This document shows, one piece after another, positions 47,162 through 56,929 of a stretch of 64,000 bases of DNA. The notes under the pieces were generated by a model. It was given only the letters and a program-made list of their open reading frames with translations. It made no database searches and was not told where the DNA came from. The DNA comes from Steinernema hermaphroditum (taxonomy: Eukaryota > Nematoda > Chromadorea > Rhabditida > Steinernematidae), in contig CM059621.1 in assembly GCA_030435675.1 (NCBI GenBank), forward strand, positions 7,192,001-7,256,000. Direction: 5' to 3'. A program made the position numbers and the translations under genes. The stretch's first letter is position 1; each line of letters starts with the position of its first letter.

Positions 47162-49176
47162 CTATGCATACAAATCGGGCTGAACAAATGAGATCACTCC
47201 ACCAACGAGGTGAAGACTTCCCGTCACGAGAACTTCCACTTTTCTGCTGTTTGAAGTCAGCTCTTCGACCTTTTTTAGCGCGTCTTCGATACACGGAAAT
47301 GTGAATACCGTATCCTAAAAGAGACACTGCGTAATAACCTTCGAAACATGACCGTACTTCGCTGTTGCGTTCGCTCCAGATCTTTCGGTTTTGATCGATT
47401 TTCCTCATCTGTGCCTCGTCGCTCTGGTTGAGGTTCGTGTTGTCCGACCTCTTGTCCACCACGGAGTGCAGTTTTGTCGTCGTGAAGAGCACGTAATCGA
47501 AGTTACATTTCTAGAAACGGCACAATGAGCACAAGGGAGCACAGCATTAGATCTACTTGAAGGTGAGGTAACATGGTTTCAGGATTTCTGTCAGCGGTGC
47601 ATTGAAAAAGTAGAAGGCGCAGAGGCCGAACACCGGTGTACAGTTTGTTCACTCTTTCGCGTTCCTTCAAAAACCACTCTACACAGCACTAAAACGGAAT
47701 CGCGTCAGAAATGTAGTGGCACGGAAAGTCATAAACCTGAATGCTGATTGGAGTGTGTGCACCGTCCAGATAGTACGTCACACCATCTCGGACGATCACC
47801 TGACTGCGGCCCGGCCACTCACAGTTCTTCAGCGCGTCGATTATCGCCGTTGGCACCTCGAAGACTGGAGCTACCGAACCAGAGTTCATAGAGCAAGGCT
47901 TCAAATCAGCGTCTTCGAACAGAGATTCTTCTTCTGAAAAACGACGGTATCATAATCTCGAAGCAGAAAGCGCAATCACCTGCAGGAGCTTTTTTCTCCA
48001 ACCAAACTCTCGCGAGCTGCATCGCCAAGGTAATGTTCACGGATTGGTGGTCGCCTGGAATTCCCGTTTCGACCTGAGGAGATGGCCAGCCGTACTTGTC
48101 GAAGGACGGAGCGATCAGTAGTTTGCACTGGAAAACCAAAGAAGCTATTCCAGCAGCCACCCAGAAAGCTCACATTCTTCTCAACAGCTCGCTGCGCGAT
48201 TACTTTCATCGCCTCCGGTGGCTGTGCGACTACAACGGCAGTGGAGCCGGGCTTCATGATCCCCGCCTTGTGCCACGCGATTTCCGGGAGAGTCGAGCCA
48301 AGAAGAGAGGTGTGGTCGATGTCCAAAGTCGTGATTCCGCACGCCACTGGGTTCCTTAACGTACTCATTCAAGAATGTCGATAGATCGCCACCTTACTTG
48401 ATAATATTAGTGCAGTCGTACTCGCCGCCGATGCCCACTTCGATGATTGCGACGTCCACACTCTCCTCGAGGAAAACGTGATAGGCCATTGCGGTAAGGA
48501 AGCGGAAGTACGCCGGCATGTCGCCATCGGATTTCGCCTAGAAATGGAATCGAAGCGATCACATGGAAACTGTAGTTAACCAGGGAAACATGCTCACCCT
48601 GGAATAGCTTCAAATCCGAAAAGAACGTACCGTGCTTCTGAGCTTGTCGTACACAGTGAAAAAGTGTTCCGCGAATTCTGCTTCGCTCAGCGGCTTTCCG
48701 TTGATCCTGATTCGCTCGCGAACGTGGACAAGATGTGGAGAACTGTAGAATCCGGTTTTGTAGCCGAGATTTCTGAGAATCGACTCGGTGAACGCACTAG
48801 TCGATCCTTTGCCCTTTGTTCCGGCGACGTGAATGATGTTCAGTCGATCCAGTGAGTTGATCTGAAATCCGATCGATAGAGAACGGCGACTGATAAGGGT
48901 CACTCACGTTCAGGCCGGCGCGGTTCATGAATCGCTCCGTCTCCGGAAGAATCTCGCTGTAGTTGACCAGGCCACCGGCGCGCTCCATTCGCGCCTTCTG
49001 CACGGTGATGGCATTGCTCTGCAGCGAGTTCAGCAGGAAGACCGCCGTCTAAAAAGTGCGCAGTTAGACAGTCTAACGGCAGGAGACGAGACTTCGTAGA
49101 GGGTGGAGGTCTCGGCCTTCTGCGGAGATCCCATGGTGGAGACTGAGGCCAAGAGTCGCGCGGCGCTTCTGTGCAT
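47162..49176 (-). CDS. folylpolyglutamate synthase
   Basis: The enzyme adds glutamates to folate with ATP, trapping folates in cytosol and mitochondria. Exons, 5' to 3': 49176-49093, 49048-48908, 48861-48631, 48537-48398, 48354-48174, 48127-47980, 47933-47737, 47688-47557, 47510-47358 and 47314-47162. They total 1,560 nt and 519 residues, the usual family length. The ATP-binding P loop is [14 protein letters not shown]; further family marks are [48 protein letters not shown] and YYLDGAHTP. The C-terminus is [10 protein letters not shown]...PDLYA. The first 14 residues ([14 protein letters not shown]) look like a mitochondrial presequence, and a second in-frame ATG follows at 49134. This is the arrangement known from animal FPGS, which makes both a mitochondrial and a cytosolic form. 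Confidence 0.96.
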
Positions 49177-49974
49177 CAAAACAGCCTGTTTACGACGGAA
49201 AATTCTCAACCGAAACGCGGCGATCGGAGACGCGCGGCGGCGGCGACCGTCGGGGAGTGGTGAAGAAGGTGCGAAGGAGACGTCCGCGTCGGAAACTGCT
49301 TATCAGGTGACTCTAGGGGACAAGAGTGCGAAAAGTGCGCGATCGTCGATCGCCTTCTACGGGAAAGTCGCCGTTTTGCAGCGCGTTGCCGGGGAGAGGT
49401 CAGTGGGGAGCGCGCGAAAACAGGCGTAAACAGGGGTGAACTCACTCGGTAGGTGGACGACGCCGGAGAGCCGAGAAGAAGCTGGCGGATGACGGTCATC
49501 GGAGGGAGAACGGCGCATCACAAGCTGCAGAACGGAGAAATCTGCACGGACGGCGCTTGGCGGGACGGAAGCGGCGGTGGCAAGTTGAGAACGCGTCGTG
49601 GAGGGCCAAGGGACGCGCGATCTTTCGTCGCCGTGACGTCATTCTCTTTGTTTTCGCATCCACCGTACATCATTCGAACTTTTGATCGATCGACTCGCCA
49701 TGGGAGCAGTTTTTGATAGATTGCTCTTTTCTCTTTGGAAATATCTGCCAAAAAGGAGTCAGAACAGTTCCGGTCGGTAGAAAAAGTCTTCAGTCAATAA
49801 AGTCAAAAAACTCTTGTACCCACTACAGGAGCAGTCACCAGGATGTGCACAATTTCTAGCATACTTCAATACAAGGACACACTCGATAAACTGATGGGCG
49901 ATGATCTCCACCGTCGATTCTGTAAAGCTTTGTGTAGAAAGATTCTCTGAGATACACGAGGTACATCGCCGATT
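49177..49974. other. upstream region of FPGS
   Basis: A GC-rich block at about 49180-49640 directly precedes the FPGS start codon and probably holds its promoter. I see no defined element. Open frames in it are short and without bias. Confidence 0.4.
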
Positions 49975-50276
49975 GCCTGATATATCTCTGTTATATCCTT
50001 CTGTCGTATAGAGTCGCTCAATCGCCCATTTGAGCACCGTTTACACTGAAGTACGACTACCCTGGCGTTCCAAGCCTTCTGGGATTGTAGTCGCCTTCAT
50101 GAAAAGCCCTAAATCGAATCAACGACGTGCCACTAAACGACTTGATTAGGAAAACAAGAAGCCAGTGCTGCTCTGATGCATTGCTCTGCTTCTCATCTCA
50201 GCATCGATTCTGCGCGGATTGTCACATTTAAGGCCTCCTTGGCACCCCTACAGTATCTACGTCTGCTTCACTCAAA

Positions 50277-50564
50277 ATGCTCTCTGTCAACGATAAGATC
50301 AACATGTCCCTCGACGACATCATCAAGATGGAGAAACGCGAAAAGAAGGCTAAGAAGGCCCCCACTTCAAAGATACAAAACGGTCCCAACACGAAGTCCA
50401 AGGCGGTTAAGAAGGGCCGCGTCCAGAAGAACGTCTTTAAGAAGGGTCCAAACAAGTCCCAGTCGTCCAAGAAGGGTCCCAACAAGTCACAGCCATCTAA
50501 GAAGGGTCGTTTCCAGGGTAACAATAAGCGTTTCGCCCAGAAGAACCAAAAAGTCAAGAAGTGA
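50277..50564 (+). CDS. small basic protein with UAP56-binding-type motif (intact copy)
   Basis: A single-exon gene of 95 residues. Residues 6-20 read DKINMSLDDIIKMEK. They match the UAP56-binding motif found in mRNA export adaptors such as ALYREF and FYTTD1 (consensus MSLDDIIKL). The rest is almost only Lys, Asn, Gln, Ser and Pro, with a short repeat of the form KKGPNKSQ(S/P)S and an end KNQKVKK. This suits a nucleic-acid-binding tail. No RRM domain is present, so this is not ALY itself. A poly(A) signal AATAAA follows 29 bp after the stop. It is the intact member of the inverted duplicate pair. A role as a minimal export adaptor is inferred from the motif only. Confidence 0.75.
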   Translation: MLSVNDKINMSLDDIIKMEKREKKAKKAPTSKIQNGPNTKSKAVKKGRVQKNVFKKGPNKSQSSKKGPNKSQPSKKGRFQGNNKRFAQKNQKVKK

Positions 50565-50592
50565 TCAGTGTTTCGTGATGGTTTCAATTCCA

Positions 50593-50598
50593 ATAAAG
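50593..50598 (+). terminator. poly(A) signal of the small basic protein gene
   Basis: A perfect AATAAA lies 29 bp after the stop codon at 50564. In the inverted copy the matching position reads AGTAAA. Confidence 0.75.
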
Positions 50599-50619
50599 TT
50601 GCTTCCAATGCATGTAGAC

Positions 50620-51148
50620 CTGGGTTTTGTTGTTGTTGAACATACACTATGAGCTCTCGTATATGAGGAGGTTCCTGACCTCACTTCGGATCACGGCGAT
50701 GTTAGCTCCCCCTTAGCTCACGGCCTGGGTCTTAATTGTAAAAGCTCATGTGGAGATCGCTGATGTCAAAGTCGGTATTTTCCACAACCTCAGTGGCTGT
50801 GTTTGTCCTCAACCAAGGTCTAAAGAGTAGGTGGGAAATTCAAGTGGAATCCAAAATAGAAAATTCGTGGGTGATTATTTAGGTTAGCGGGATATAGAGG
50901 GGGCGTAGCGGGCAGATGGAGGCACAGAGCGGTTCCTGTAAATGTGACAAATGTAGACAGGTACAAATACGCTATCTTCTACGTCTACGTCTAGGCCATT
51001 CTGATGAATACTTAGAAGTTCGTCTTCTGATTATTGCACCTGTCATAACAAAGAGTTTATTTTTCCAATCTAAAAACGAATTAATAAATTAATCTCTTCT
51101 GAGCGAACAAAAAACGCCAGTTTACCAGGAAGTTCCACCAGATAGGCT
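50620..51148. other. intergenic spacer before the first srt gene
   Basis: About 530 bp without a supported gene. It probably contains the srt promoter. Homology between the two srt genes starts only at the ATG, so their upstream regions are unrelated. Confidence 0.4.
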
Positions 51149-52252
51149 ATGGAGCTGTACGTGTTCCGACACGACGAGTACCGTCGTCTCTACAACTGCT
51201 CGTTCAAGACGAGAGACGAGTGGGGATCTGTGTTCCCCCCGAACTACACCTTCGGATCATTCTGTCTTCTGACGGGGACCATCTACGCGGTAAGCGGGAG
51301 TGTCGCTTTCTTCTAGCCTTCCCTAGATCCTCTACGTGCCGGTTCTCCGCGTGATGCTGCGTCCAGAACTCTTCCAGAACTCCTGCTTCAAAATCATGTT
51401 CTACTTCGGCCTCATCGACTTTTTCTGCATTTTTCTCAACTGTTTCCTCACCGGCTTCCTCAGCATTGAAGGCGCCGTCGCCTGCTCCCACATGGACCTG
51501 ATCTACGTCACCGGCTGCTTCTGTGTGGGTAGGACTAAGATATGAGCCTCCGTTATGTTATTTCGGAACTCTTAGGTCTCTGGTCGTCTCAATGCCTCAC
51601 TTGCGTTGTGCTCGTCTTCAACCGCTGCGTCGACATCTCATCCGAATGGCTCGCGGATGTTCTCTTCAGCGGCTACCGTACCTTCCTCTGGATCCTCTTA
51701 ACAGTCGTCTACATGCTCTATTTCGTCCTTTTCAACACGCCGATCCTCTTCAGTTCCCTGAGCGGGGCCTGGTTCTTCGACCCATACGTCGGCATTCCCA
51801 ACATCGCTATGGACAGATCGGCCTACGGTAGTTACCCAGCCGCCATCAACAACCTTCTGGACATCGTCCTGCTACTTGTCCTCCACACGTACCTCTTTGC
51901 TGTTTTGTGGTGTAAAACGAAGGGTTATTCGGGTTCCCAGCTAAGAAGTCTTCAAGTCAAAGTGAGTGGACATGACCGAAGCTTCTTCTGAACAGCGCAA
52001 CTTCAGGTCATAATGCAGTCTTTTTTCGTGTGCTTCGTGAACTTCACCTGCGCCGCCCTCTATTGCTACATGCAATACTTTAGTGCTCCCATGTTTCTGG
52101 TCGTCGTGGCGCAGATCGCGTGGCAGCTGAGTAACGGAGGCGTCGTAATAATTTATATCATGATGAACAAGACGATCCGAAACGGAGTCCTCAACATGAT
52201 CTTCTGTCATACGAAAAACTCCACCATAACTCCTGTCGTTCCCATCGCATAA
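51149..52252 (+). CDS. serpentine chemoreceptor, class T (srt), copy 1
   Basis: A nematode seven-helix receptor expected in the ciliary membrane of chemosensory neurons. Exons are 51149-51289, 51327-51528, 51576-51961 and 52007-52252, giving 324 residues with phases 0, 1, 0. The N-terminus MELYVFRHDEYRRLYNCSFK is the hallmark of the Srt family. Further family marks are ILYVPVLRVMLRPELFQ, LTGFLSIEGAVACSH, the NRC motif after TM3 (VLVFNRCVD) and the C-terminal YIMMNKTIRNGV. The introns are 37-47 bp. Exons 1 and 2 and intron 1 are almost identical to those of copy 2. The ligand is unknown. Confidence 0.93.
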
Positions 52253-52946
52253 GAAGGTGGCCACTCGAAGTATTCGACGCCGATCGATTTGGTGGCGAGA
52301 AAACAACGATAGTAACGAGAACGTTTCAAATGGTTGATTCAATGATCGAAGATAAAAAGTGATCGATAGATCAGTGAACATCTTTCTTACATCAAAATCG
52401 ATTCACGTAATACGTTTGAAGTACGAAGTTACGGCTAGCTCGGTGCCATTTGAACAATACACGTTCAGTAATCACACGTAAATCGGCGTTTTTCACAACA
52501 CGCTCAGCATAAATGGCTTTGTACGCGCAACAGCTGTTGCTGTTTCTTTGTTGTGCGTAGGTGTGATGATCCGGAAACACGATCCGTGCTTCGGTCCACA
52601 TTGGCTTGACAGACGCTGGGGGGAGTGACTTCAAGACAGCAGCGGTAGTGAGCAATTGGATAAACGTTCAGAGATTCAGAGTTGAGTTTCTTTGACGGGA
52701 CACCTTTAAATGACTGCGCTATGGCTGGCATAACATCGAACATTTGACGCGATCGCGTTATTCACTCTTAGAACTCCATTGGGTAGCTGGTGTTTATTTC
52801 ACGGAATTCACCTGCTATATGTAGAGTAGAACAGTATTACTTTAATACTTCACGTGTTGTGTACTGGAGAAAAAGGATTATAAATGCTAATGAGAGCAGA
52901 AATCGACAGTGGCGCCTCTACATTCATTCCCACTCAATTTACATTC
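52253..52946. other. spacer between the srt genes
   Basis: This 694-bp spacer contains a possible minus-strand gene relic (52392-52743, separate entry). No other feature is supported. The region just before the second srt ATG shares nothing obvious with that of the first. Confidence 0.45.
52392..52743 (-). pseudogene. possible small minus-strand gene or relic
   Basis: On the minus strand an ATG at 52743 opens a short frame (MFDVMPAIAQSFK) with a possible donor GTGTCC. A second frame follows from about 52630 to the stop at 52392, containing TYAQQRNSNSCCAYKAIYAE and ADLRVITERVLFKWH. The spacing of aromatic and basic residues faintly recalls FLYWCH-type domains, but the required Cys/His pattern is not present. 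Codon bias is weak. It may be a decayed transposon-derived gene or chance. Confidence 0.22.
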
Positions 52947-54037
52947 ATGGAGCTGTACTTGTTCCGGCACGACGAGTACCGTCGTCTCTACAACTGCTCG
53001 TTCAAGACGAGAGATGAGTGGGGAACCGTGTTCCCCCCGAACTACACCTTCGGATCATTCTGTCTTCTGACGGGGACCATCTACGCGGTAAGCGGGAGTG
53101 TCGCCTTCTTCTAGCCTTCCCTAGATCCTCTACGTGCCGGTTCTCCGCGTGATGCTGCGTCCAGAACTCTTCCAGAACTCCTGCTTCAAAATCATGTTCT
53201 ACTTCGGCCTCATCGACTTTTTCTGCATTTTTCTCAACTGTTTCCTCACCGGCTTCCTCAGCATTGAAGGCGCCGTCGCCTGCTCCCACATGGACCTGAT
53301 CTACATCACCGGCTGCTTCTGCATGGGTCTGTGCCACGCCAGAAGTCCCCGTCAACCGACATTTAGGTCTGTGGTGCTCCCAGTGCCTCACATGTGTCAT
53401 CCTGGCGTTCAATCGCTGTGTGGACATTACTTGGACTTGGCTCTCAGAAGCATTGTTCAAGGGGAAGCGCACCTTCTTCTGGCTCGTGCCCAACATCATC
53501 TACATGTGCTTCTTTGTGTTCTTCGGCCGTCCCGTCCTTTTTAGCTCCCTAGGATATGCTTGGTTTCTTGATCCGTACATAGGAATCCCTGAGATCCCCA
53601 TGGACAGATCCCCGTACGACAACCTTCCGGCAGTGGCCAACAACCTTCTCGACATCGCCATCCTCTTTCCTCTCTACACCTACCTCTTCATCATGCTCCT
53701 TTTCAAGATCAGCAAGTACTCCAATTCCGAACTAAGAGGTCTCCAAGTCAGAGTCGGTCAAGGCCCTCAACTTTCCCTACACAAGTGCTTTTAGATCGTA
53801 ATCCAGTCGATCCTGGTCTGTTTGGCCAATTTCACCTGCGCCGCCCTCTACTGCTACATGCAATATTTCAGTGCGCCCCTGTTTTTGGTCATCGTGGCGC
53901 AAATCGCGTGGCAGGTCAGCAACGGAGGCGCCGTCCTGATCTACATCACGATGAACAAGACGATCAGAAACGGCGTCAGCAGAGTTTTTAGAGTGAAGAC
54001 GACGTCAAGCAACAGCGGAGTTGGGGCGCTCTTTTAA
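52947..54037 (+). CDS. serpentine chemoreceptor, class T (srt), copy 2
   Basis: Exons are 52947-53087, 53125-53326, 53367-53752 and 53795-54037, giving 323 residues with the same intron positions and phases as copy 1. It begins MELYLFRHDEYRRLYNCSFK and carries the same Srt marks (LTGFLSIEGAVACSH, FNRCVD, MNKTIRNGV). From the ATG to the end of exon 2, intron included, it differs from copy 1 at only about eight positions. Exon 3 is clearly diverged and exon 4 is intermediate. The C-terminus ends SNSGVGALF, unlike copy 1. It is intact and probably functional. Confidence 0.93.
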
Positions 54038-54379
54038 GTCCTGATGATTTTTTATCTTGAATAGTTCGCTCTATTTGTGATCACCTTTCCTTTTCAAAAA
54101 AAAAAAGAATGGCTCTTTCTTCATGAGTCCAAACCCGGCTTATAGCAGTAAAGAATGTCAGATGGCAGCTGTGCACATCACACTTTTGTGGATACGGCCC
54201 CTGGATGTCATTTTCATTTCCCGTATCTGACAAGGAAGTCTTTTGTTTTGAATAGTTCGCTCTATTTGTGAGCACCTGTCAAAAGAAAAAGAGTGGTGTC
54301 TGGCTCTTCCAAACGATCCCAAATGAAAAAAGGAACTCATATATGGAGCTTATAGTGTGTCTTCAATGCAAGCATCATC

Positions 54380-55045
54380 TAGAAATGTTTATGGTCTTTA
54401 CTGGAACTGAATCTATCGCGAAACACTTATCACTTCTTGACCTTTTGGTTCTTCTGGCCGAAGCGCTTCTTGTTCCCCTGGAAACGACCCTTCTTAGACT
54501 TCTGGGGCTTGTTTGGCCCCTTCTTGAAGGCGTTCTTCTGGACGCGGCCCTTCTTAACCGTCTTCGACTTCTTGTTGGGACCGTTTTGTATCTTTGAAGT
54601 GGGGCCCTTCTTCGCCTTCTTTCTCCATCTTGATGATGTCGTCGAGGGACATGTTGATCTTATCGTTGGCAGAGAGCATTTTGAGTGAAGAAGCCATGGA
54701 TACTGTAGGGGTGCCAAGGAGGCCTTAAATGTGACAAGCCGCGCAGAAGCGATGCTGAGATAAGGAGCAGAGCGATGCATCAGAGTAGCACTGGCTGTCC
54801 TCCCAATCATTTCGTGGAACGTCTTGGATCCGATCTATAAGTGCTTTTCAAGTAGGTGACTACAATCCCAGAAGGTCTACAACGCCAGGGGGAGTCGTGT
54901 TTCGGTGCAAACGGTGCTCAAATGGGCGATTCTTTTCAACTACAGTAGTACCAGTAGAACATTCTAGAAATCGGAATTTATCGATAGAAGTACAGAAACT
55001 GAAATATGTAAAAGAAGGATATGACAGAGAGGGATATATTACAGT
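54380..55045 (-). repeat. right arm of the inverted duplication (decayed copy)
   Basis: This is the minus-strand counterpart of 49975-50600. It covers the broken small gene, its leader and several hundred bases of upstream sequence. It ends within about 20 bp of the globin stop codon at 55065, so the duplication event inserted or ended right next to that gene. Confidence 0.8.
54430..54679 (-). pseudogene. frameshifted copy of the small UAP56-binding-motif protein
   Basis: From the ATG at 54679 the frame reads DKINMSLDDIIKMEK, as in the copy at 50277. It then has an 8-bp deletion relative to that copy just after the motif, which shifts the frame and brings a stop about 20 codons later. The downstream Lys-rich part survives in another frame (KKSKTVKKGRVQKN). 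The poly(A) hexamer has changed to AGTAAA. A short peptide with only the motif could still be made. The simplest reading is a decaying duplicate. Confidence 0.75.
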
Positions 55046-55064
55046 GGCGTGGTCCACAGGATCA

Positions 55065-55777
55065 TCAGTAGGGGGGCGACGGCGACGTCGCCAGGATCGT
55101 CAGCATCTGGATTCTAGGGGTGCACATCGGGGTAGGGTAGTAATTGCGGGTGGCGGCCGAGAGGCGATCGGCGAGGAAGCAGGAGATGCGCATCCAGGCT
55201 TTCACTGTCTCCTTGTGGCCTCGGCCAGGGCCGACCCATTCGGCGATCGAAGTGGCGACCGCTTCGCCGAACGCGTCCCAGTGCTTCGTTCTAGAAAGGA
55301 GCAAAGTTACGAGAGGAAGAAACAGTAAAAGTACTCTGCATAGTTTCATTCAATTCTGTATTTCGAATCCATCATATATGCACAAAAAGTGTGGAAAAAT
55401 GACCGATCGACCGCGGGGGACCGATGAAAGAAATGGACTTAAGCCATTTGAGGAGACTTTTTGCCATGTGATGCATGCATATCATGCTTACCTAATAGCG
55501 AACCCAGCATGGCCCTTTCCAAGGGTCTCGAGCCAGGGCTGTAGAGCGGTTTCCAGGTCGTTCAGATTGTCAACGGCGCACTGAATGAGCTCGACGAAGT
55601 GCTTGTAGTGGCGCTCCATGGCCTCAGTGTCGGCGGCGGCGCTGAACATCCCCTTCGTCTCGGGACATTTCACTGAAGCGGGCCGTTAGGGGAGCGCCTC
55701 GTGAAGACCACTCACCGATCATGTTGTTGACGATTGTTTTGCCGATTTGACTCTTCGAGACGCGCTGCCAGGAACGT
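55065..55777 (-). CDS. globin (3' three exons; first exon not found)
   Basis: Exons, 5' to 3': 55777-55716, 55672-55492 and 55290-55065, with consistent phases, giving about 156 residues. The fold is recognisable throughout: SWQRVSKSQIGKTIVNN (helix A/B region), CPETKGMF with the CD1 Phe, MERHYKHFVELIQ with a His at the distal E7 position, and LGKGHAGF with the proximal His of helix F. Helices G and H follow from KHWDAFGEAVATSIAEW to RLSAATRNYYP. It should bind heme and oxygen. The C-terminal tail (CTPRIQML...SPPY) is an extension beyond helix H. The first coding exon should end with two bases of a split codon and lie above 55777, but I could not place it. It belongs to the diverse nematode glb family; the member is not assigned. 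Confidence 0.88.
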
Positions 55778-56651
55778 CTGCAAACAGCAGTTCAGATAAG
55801 GTTGTTTTGACAGCCAAATGGGCTAATTGGGTTTGGTTCAGTGGAGTTGAAGGGGTTGCTAGGACATGTAAACATGATTCGGTGGTTGAGTGGATCCTCG
55901 GGATCCAGAAAGGGGCAGGATGATGTCATGTTTGACTTCACCCGATATACTAAAACAAAGGCCTCGGGTAGCTCGATACGCCAAGAATGAGCGCCATAAC
56001 ATGGATATCCTTGATGGTTATGAATTGTTTGTTTTTCCCCAATTTTCACAATTTCCCTAATCCTGTTTGATGAGCCACAAAAGACCATAATTGACGGGAA
56101 GCATTAGGTGAGCGACGAGAACACGACAAACAAAGACAAAGATGTCATTTACCCAAAAAGTTTTTTTTCATGGATATGCGACATGGATAAGGATAATCGC
56201 GAGACACCGACGAGTCTAAAAACGAGACTTTGAATCGTTTGGACTTGATTACTGGGCGCGACCATCCTCATGAACAGCCAGTGGATAGGCAGTGACTTCT
56301 CATGCTCATCCATGACCATCCATGAGTCCCGCCGAGTAAGAACCATCCATATCCATGCTTCATTTGGAAAACTGCGGTATGTTGCAAAAAGCATTCCACT
56401 GTGCTGAGAAACGACATAACAAGAAACAGAAATGAAGTACACATTTCTAATTTGCACCGAAATTAACTTTTTGAATTTGAGTTCGATCGAATAAGAACAT
56501 GTCTTCTTGACCATATGACCATGGTAGAACTACAGCTCCCTGGTCTTCTGAGAGTCGGAGTGGTCATTGTGCTGACAACGACGATCAAGAACGACTCACT
56601 CATCCGAGTGAAATTGGCATATAGCCGGTAGTCTGCTATGTTATTCCCGTG
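55778..56651. other. region upstream of the recognised globin exons
   Basis: The missing first globin exon and promoter should lie here or further right. Open frames of about 100-120 codons on the minus strand show no codon bias and no globin-like N-terminus. Nothing else is supported. Confidence 0.4.
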
Positions 56652-56929
56652 AGGATCCTAAGGTGAGACCGGTCGCACGTGACATAAGCATTCCAAATCA
56701 GCTGTTGTCGCCTGTCGCGCACTGAGATCCAGCAATTCACTCGCGACGAACTTATCGAGATCCGGACTCTGGTGACGCTCGGACTGACACCAATAGAAGT
56801 CTGGAGACGACGCCTAGGAAGACCGTGGATCTACCGTACTATCGCCGAAACAGTTGTTCGACTTCGACCGGTCTCACTTTAGGATACTCATAGAAATGAC
56901 ATTTAAGTCTTTTTTTGGTCCACCTTGTA
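56652..56929 (+). mobile_element. decayed mariner/Tc-type element with a transposase HTH remnant
   Basis: The right end reads, inverted, TACAAGGTGGACCAAAAAAAG at a TA, a typical mariner-type terminal repeat. The subterminal block ATCCTAAAGTGAGACCGGTCG recurs in inverted form at the left edge with two changes. The outer 35 or so bases of the left end are missing. Between them, 56721-56882 is open and reads like the helix-turn-helix of such transposases (TRDELIEIRTLVTLGLTPIE, then RRRLGRPWIYRTIAETV). The catalytic part is absent, so it cannot move by itself. The terminal fragment at 1541 belongs to the same family. Confidence 0.65.

Larger units (their letters stand above)
49975..50600 (+). repeat. 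left arm of an inverted duplication (intact copy)
   Basis: From about 49975 to 50600 the sequence is clearly similar to the reverse complement of about 54380-55045. Shared words include CGCCCATTTGAGCACCGTTT, CTTCTGGGATTGTAGTC, GTCACATTTAAGGCCTCCTT and the whole small gene. The arms lie about 4 kb apart and enclose the two srt genes. Identity is high in the gene and just upstream, patchier further out. Confidence 0.8.

Noticed and set aside
54430..54810. Minus-strand open frame of 126 codons over the decayed small gene
   Set aside because: It combines the leader in one frame with the Lys-rich tail after the 8-bp deletion. Its N-terminal part is not coding in the intact copy.
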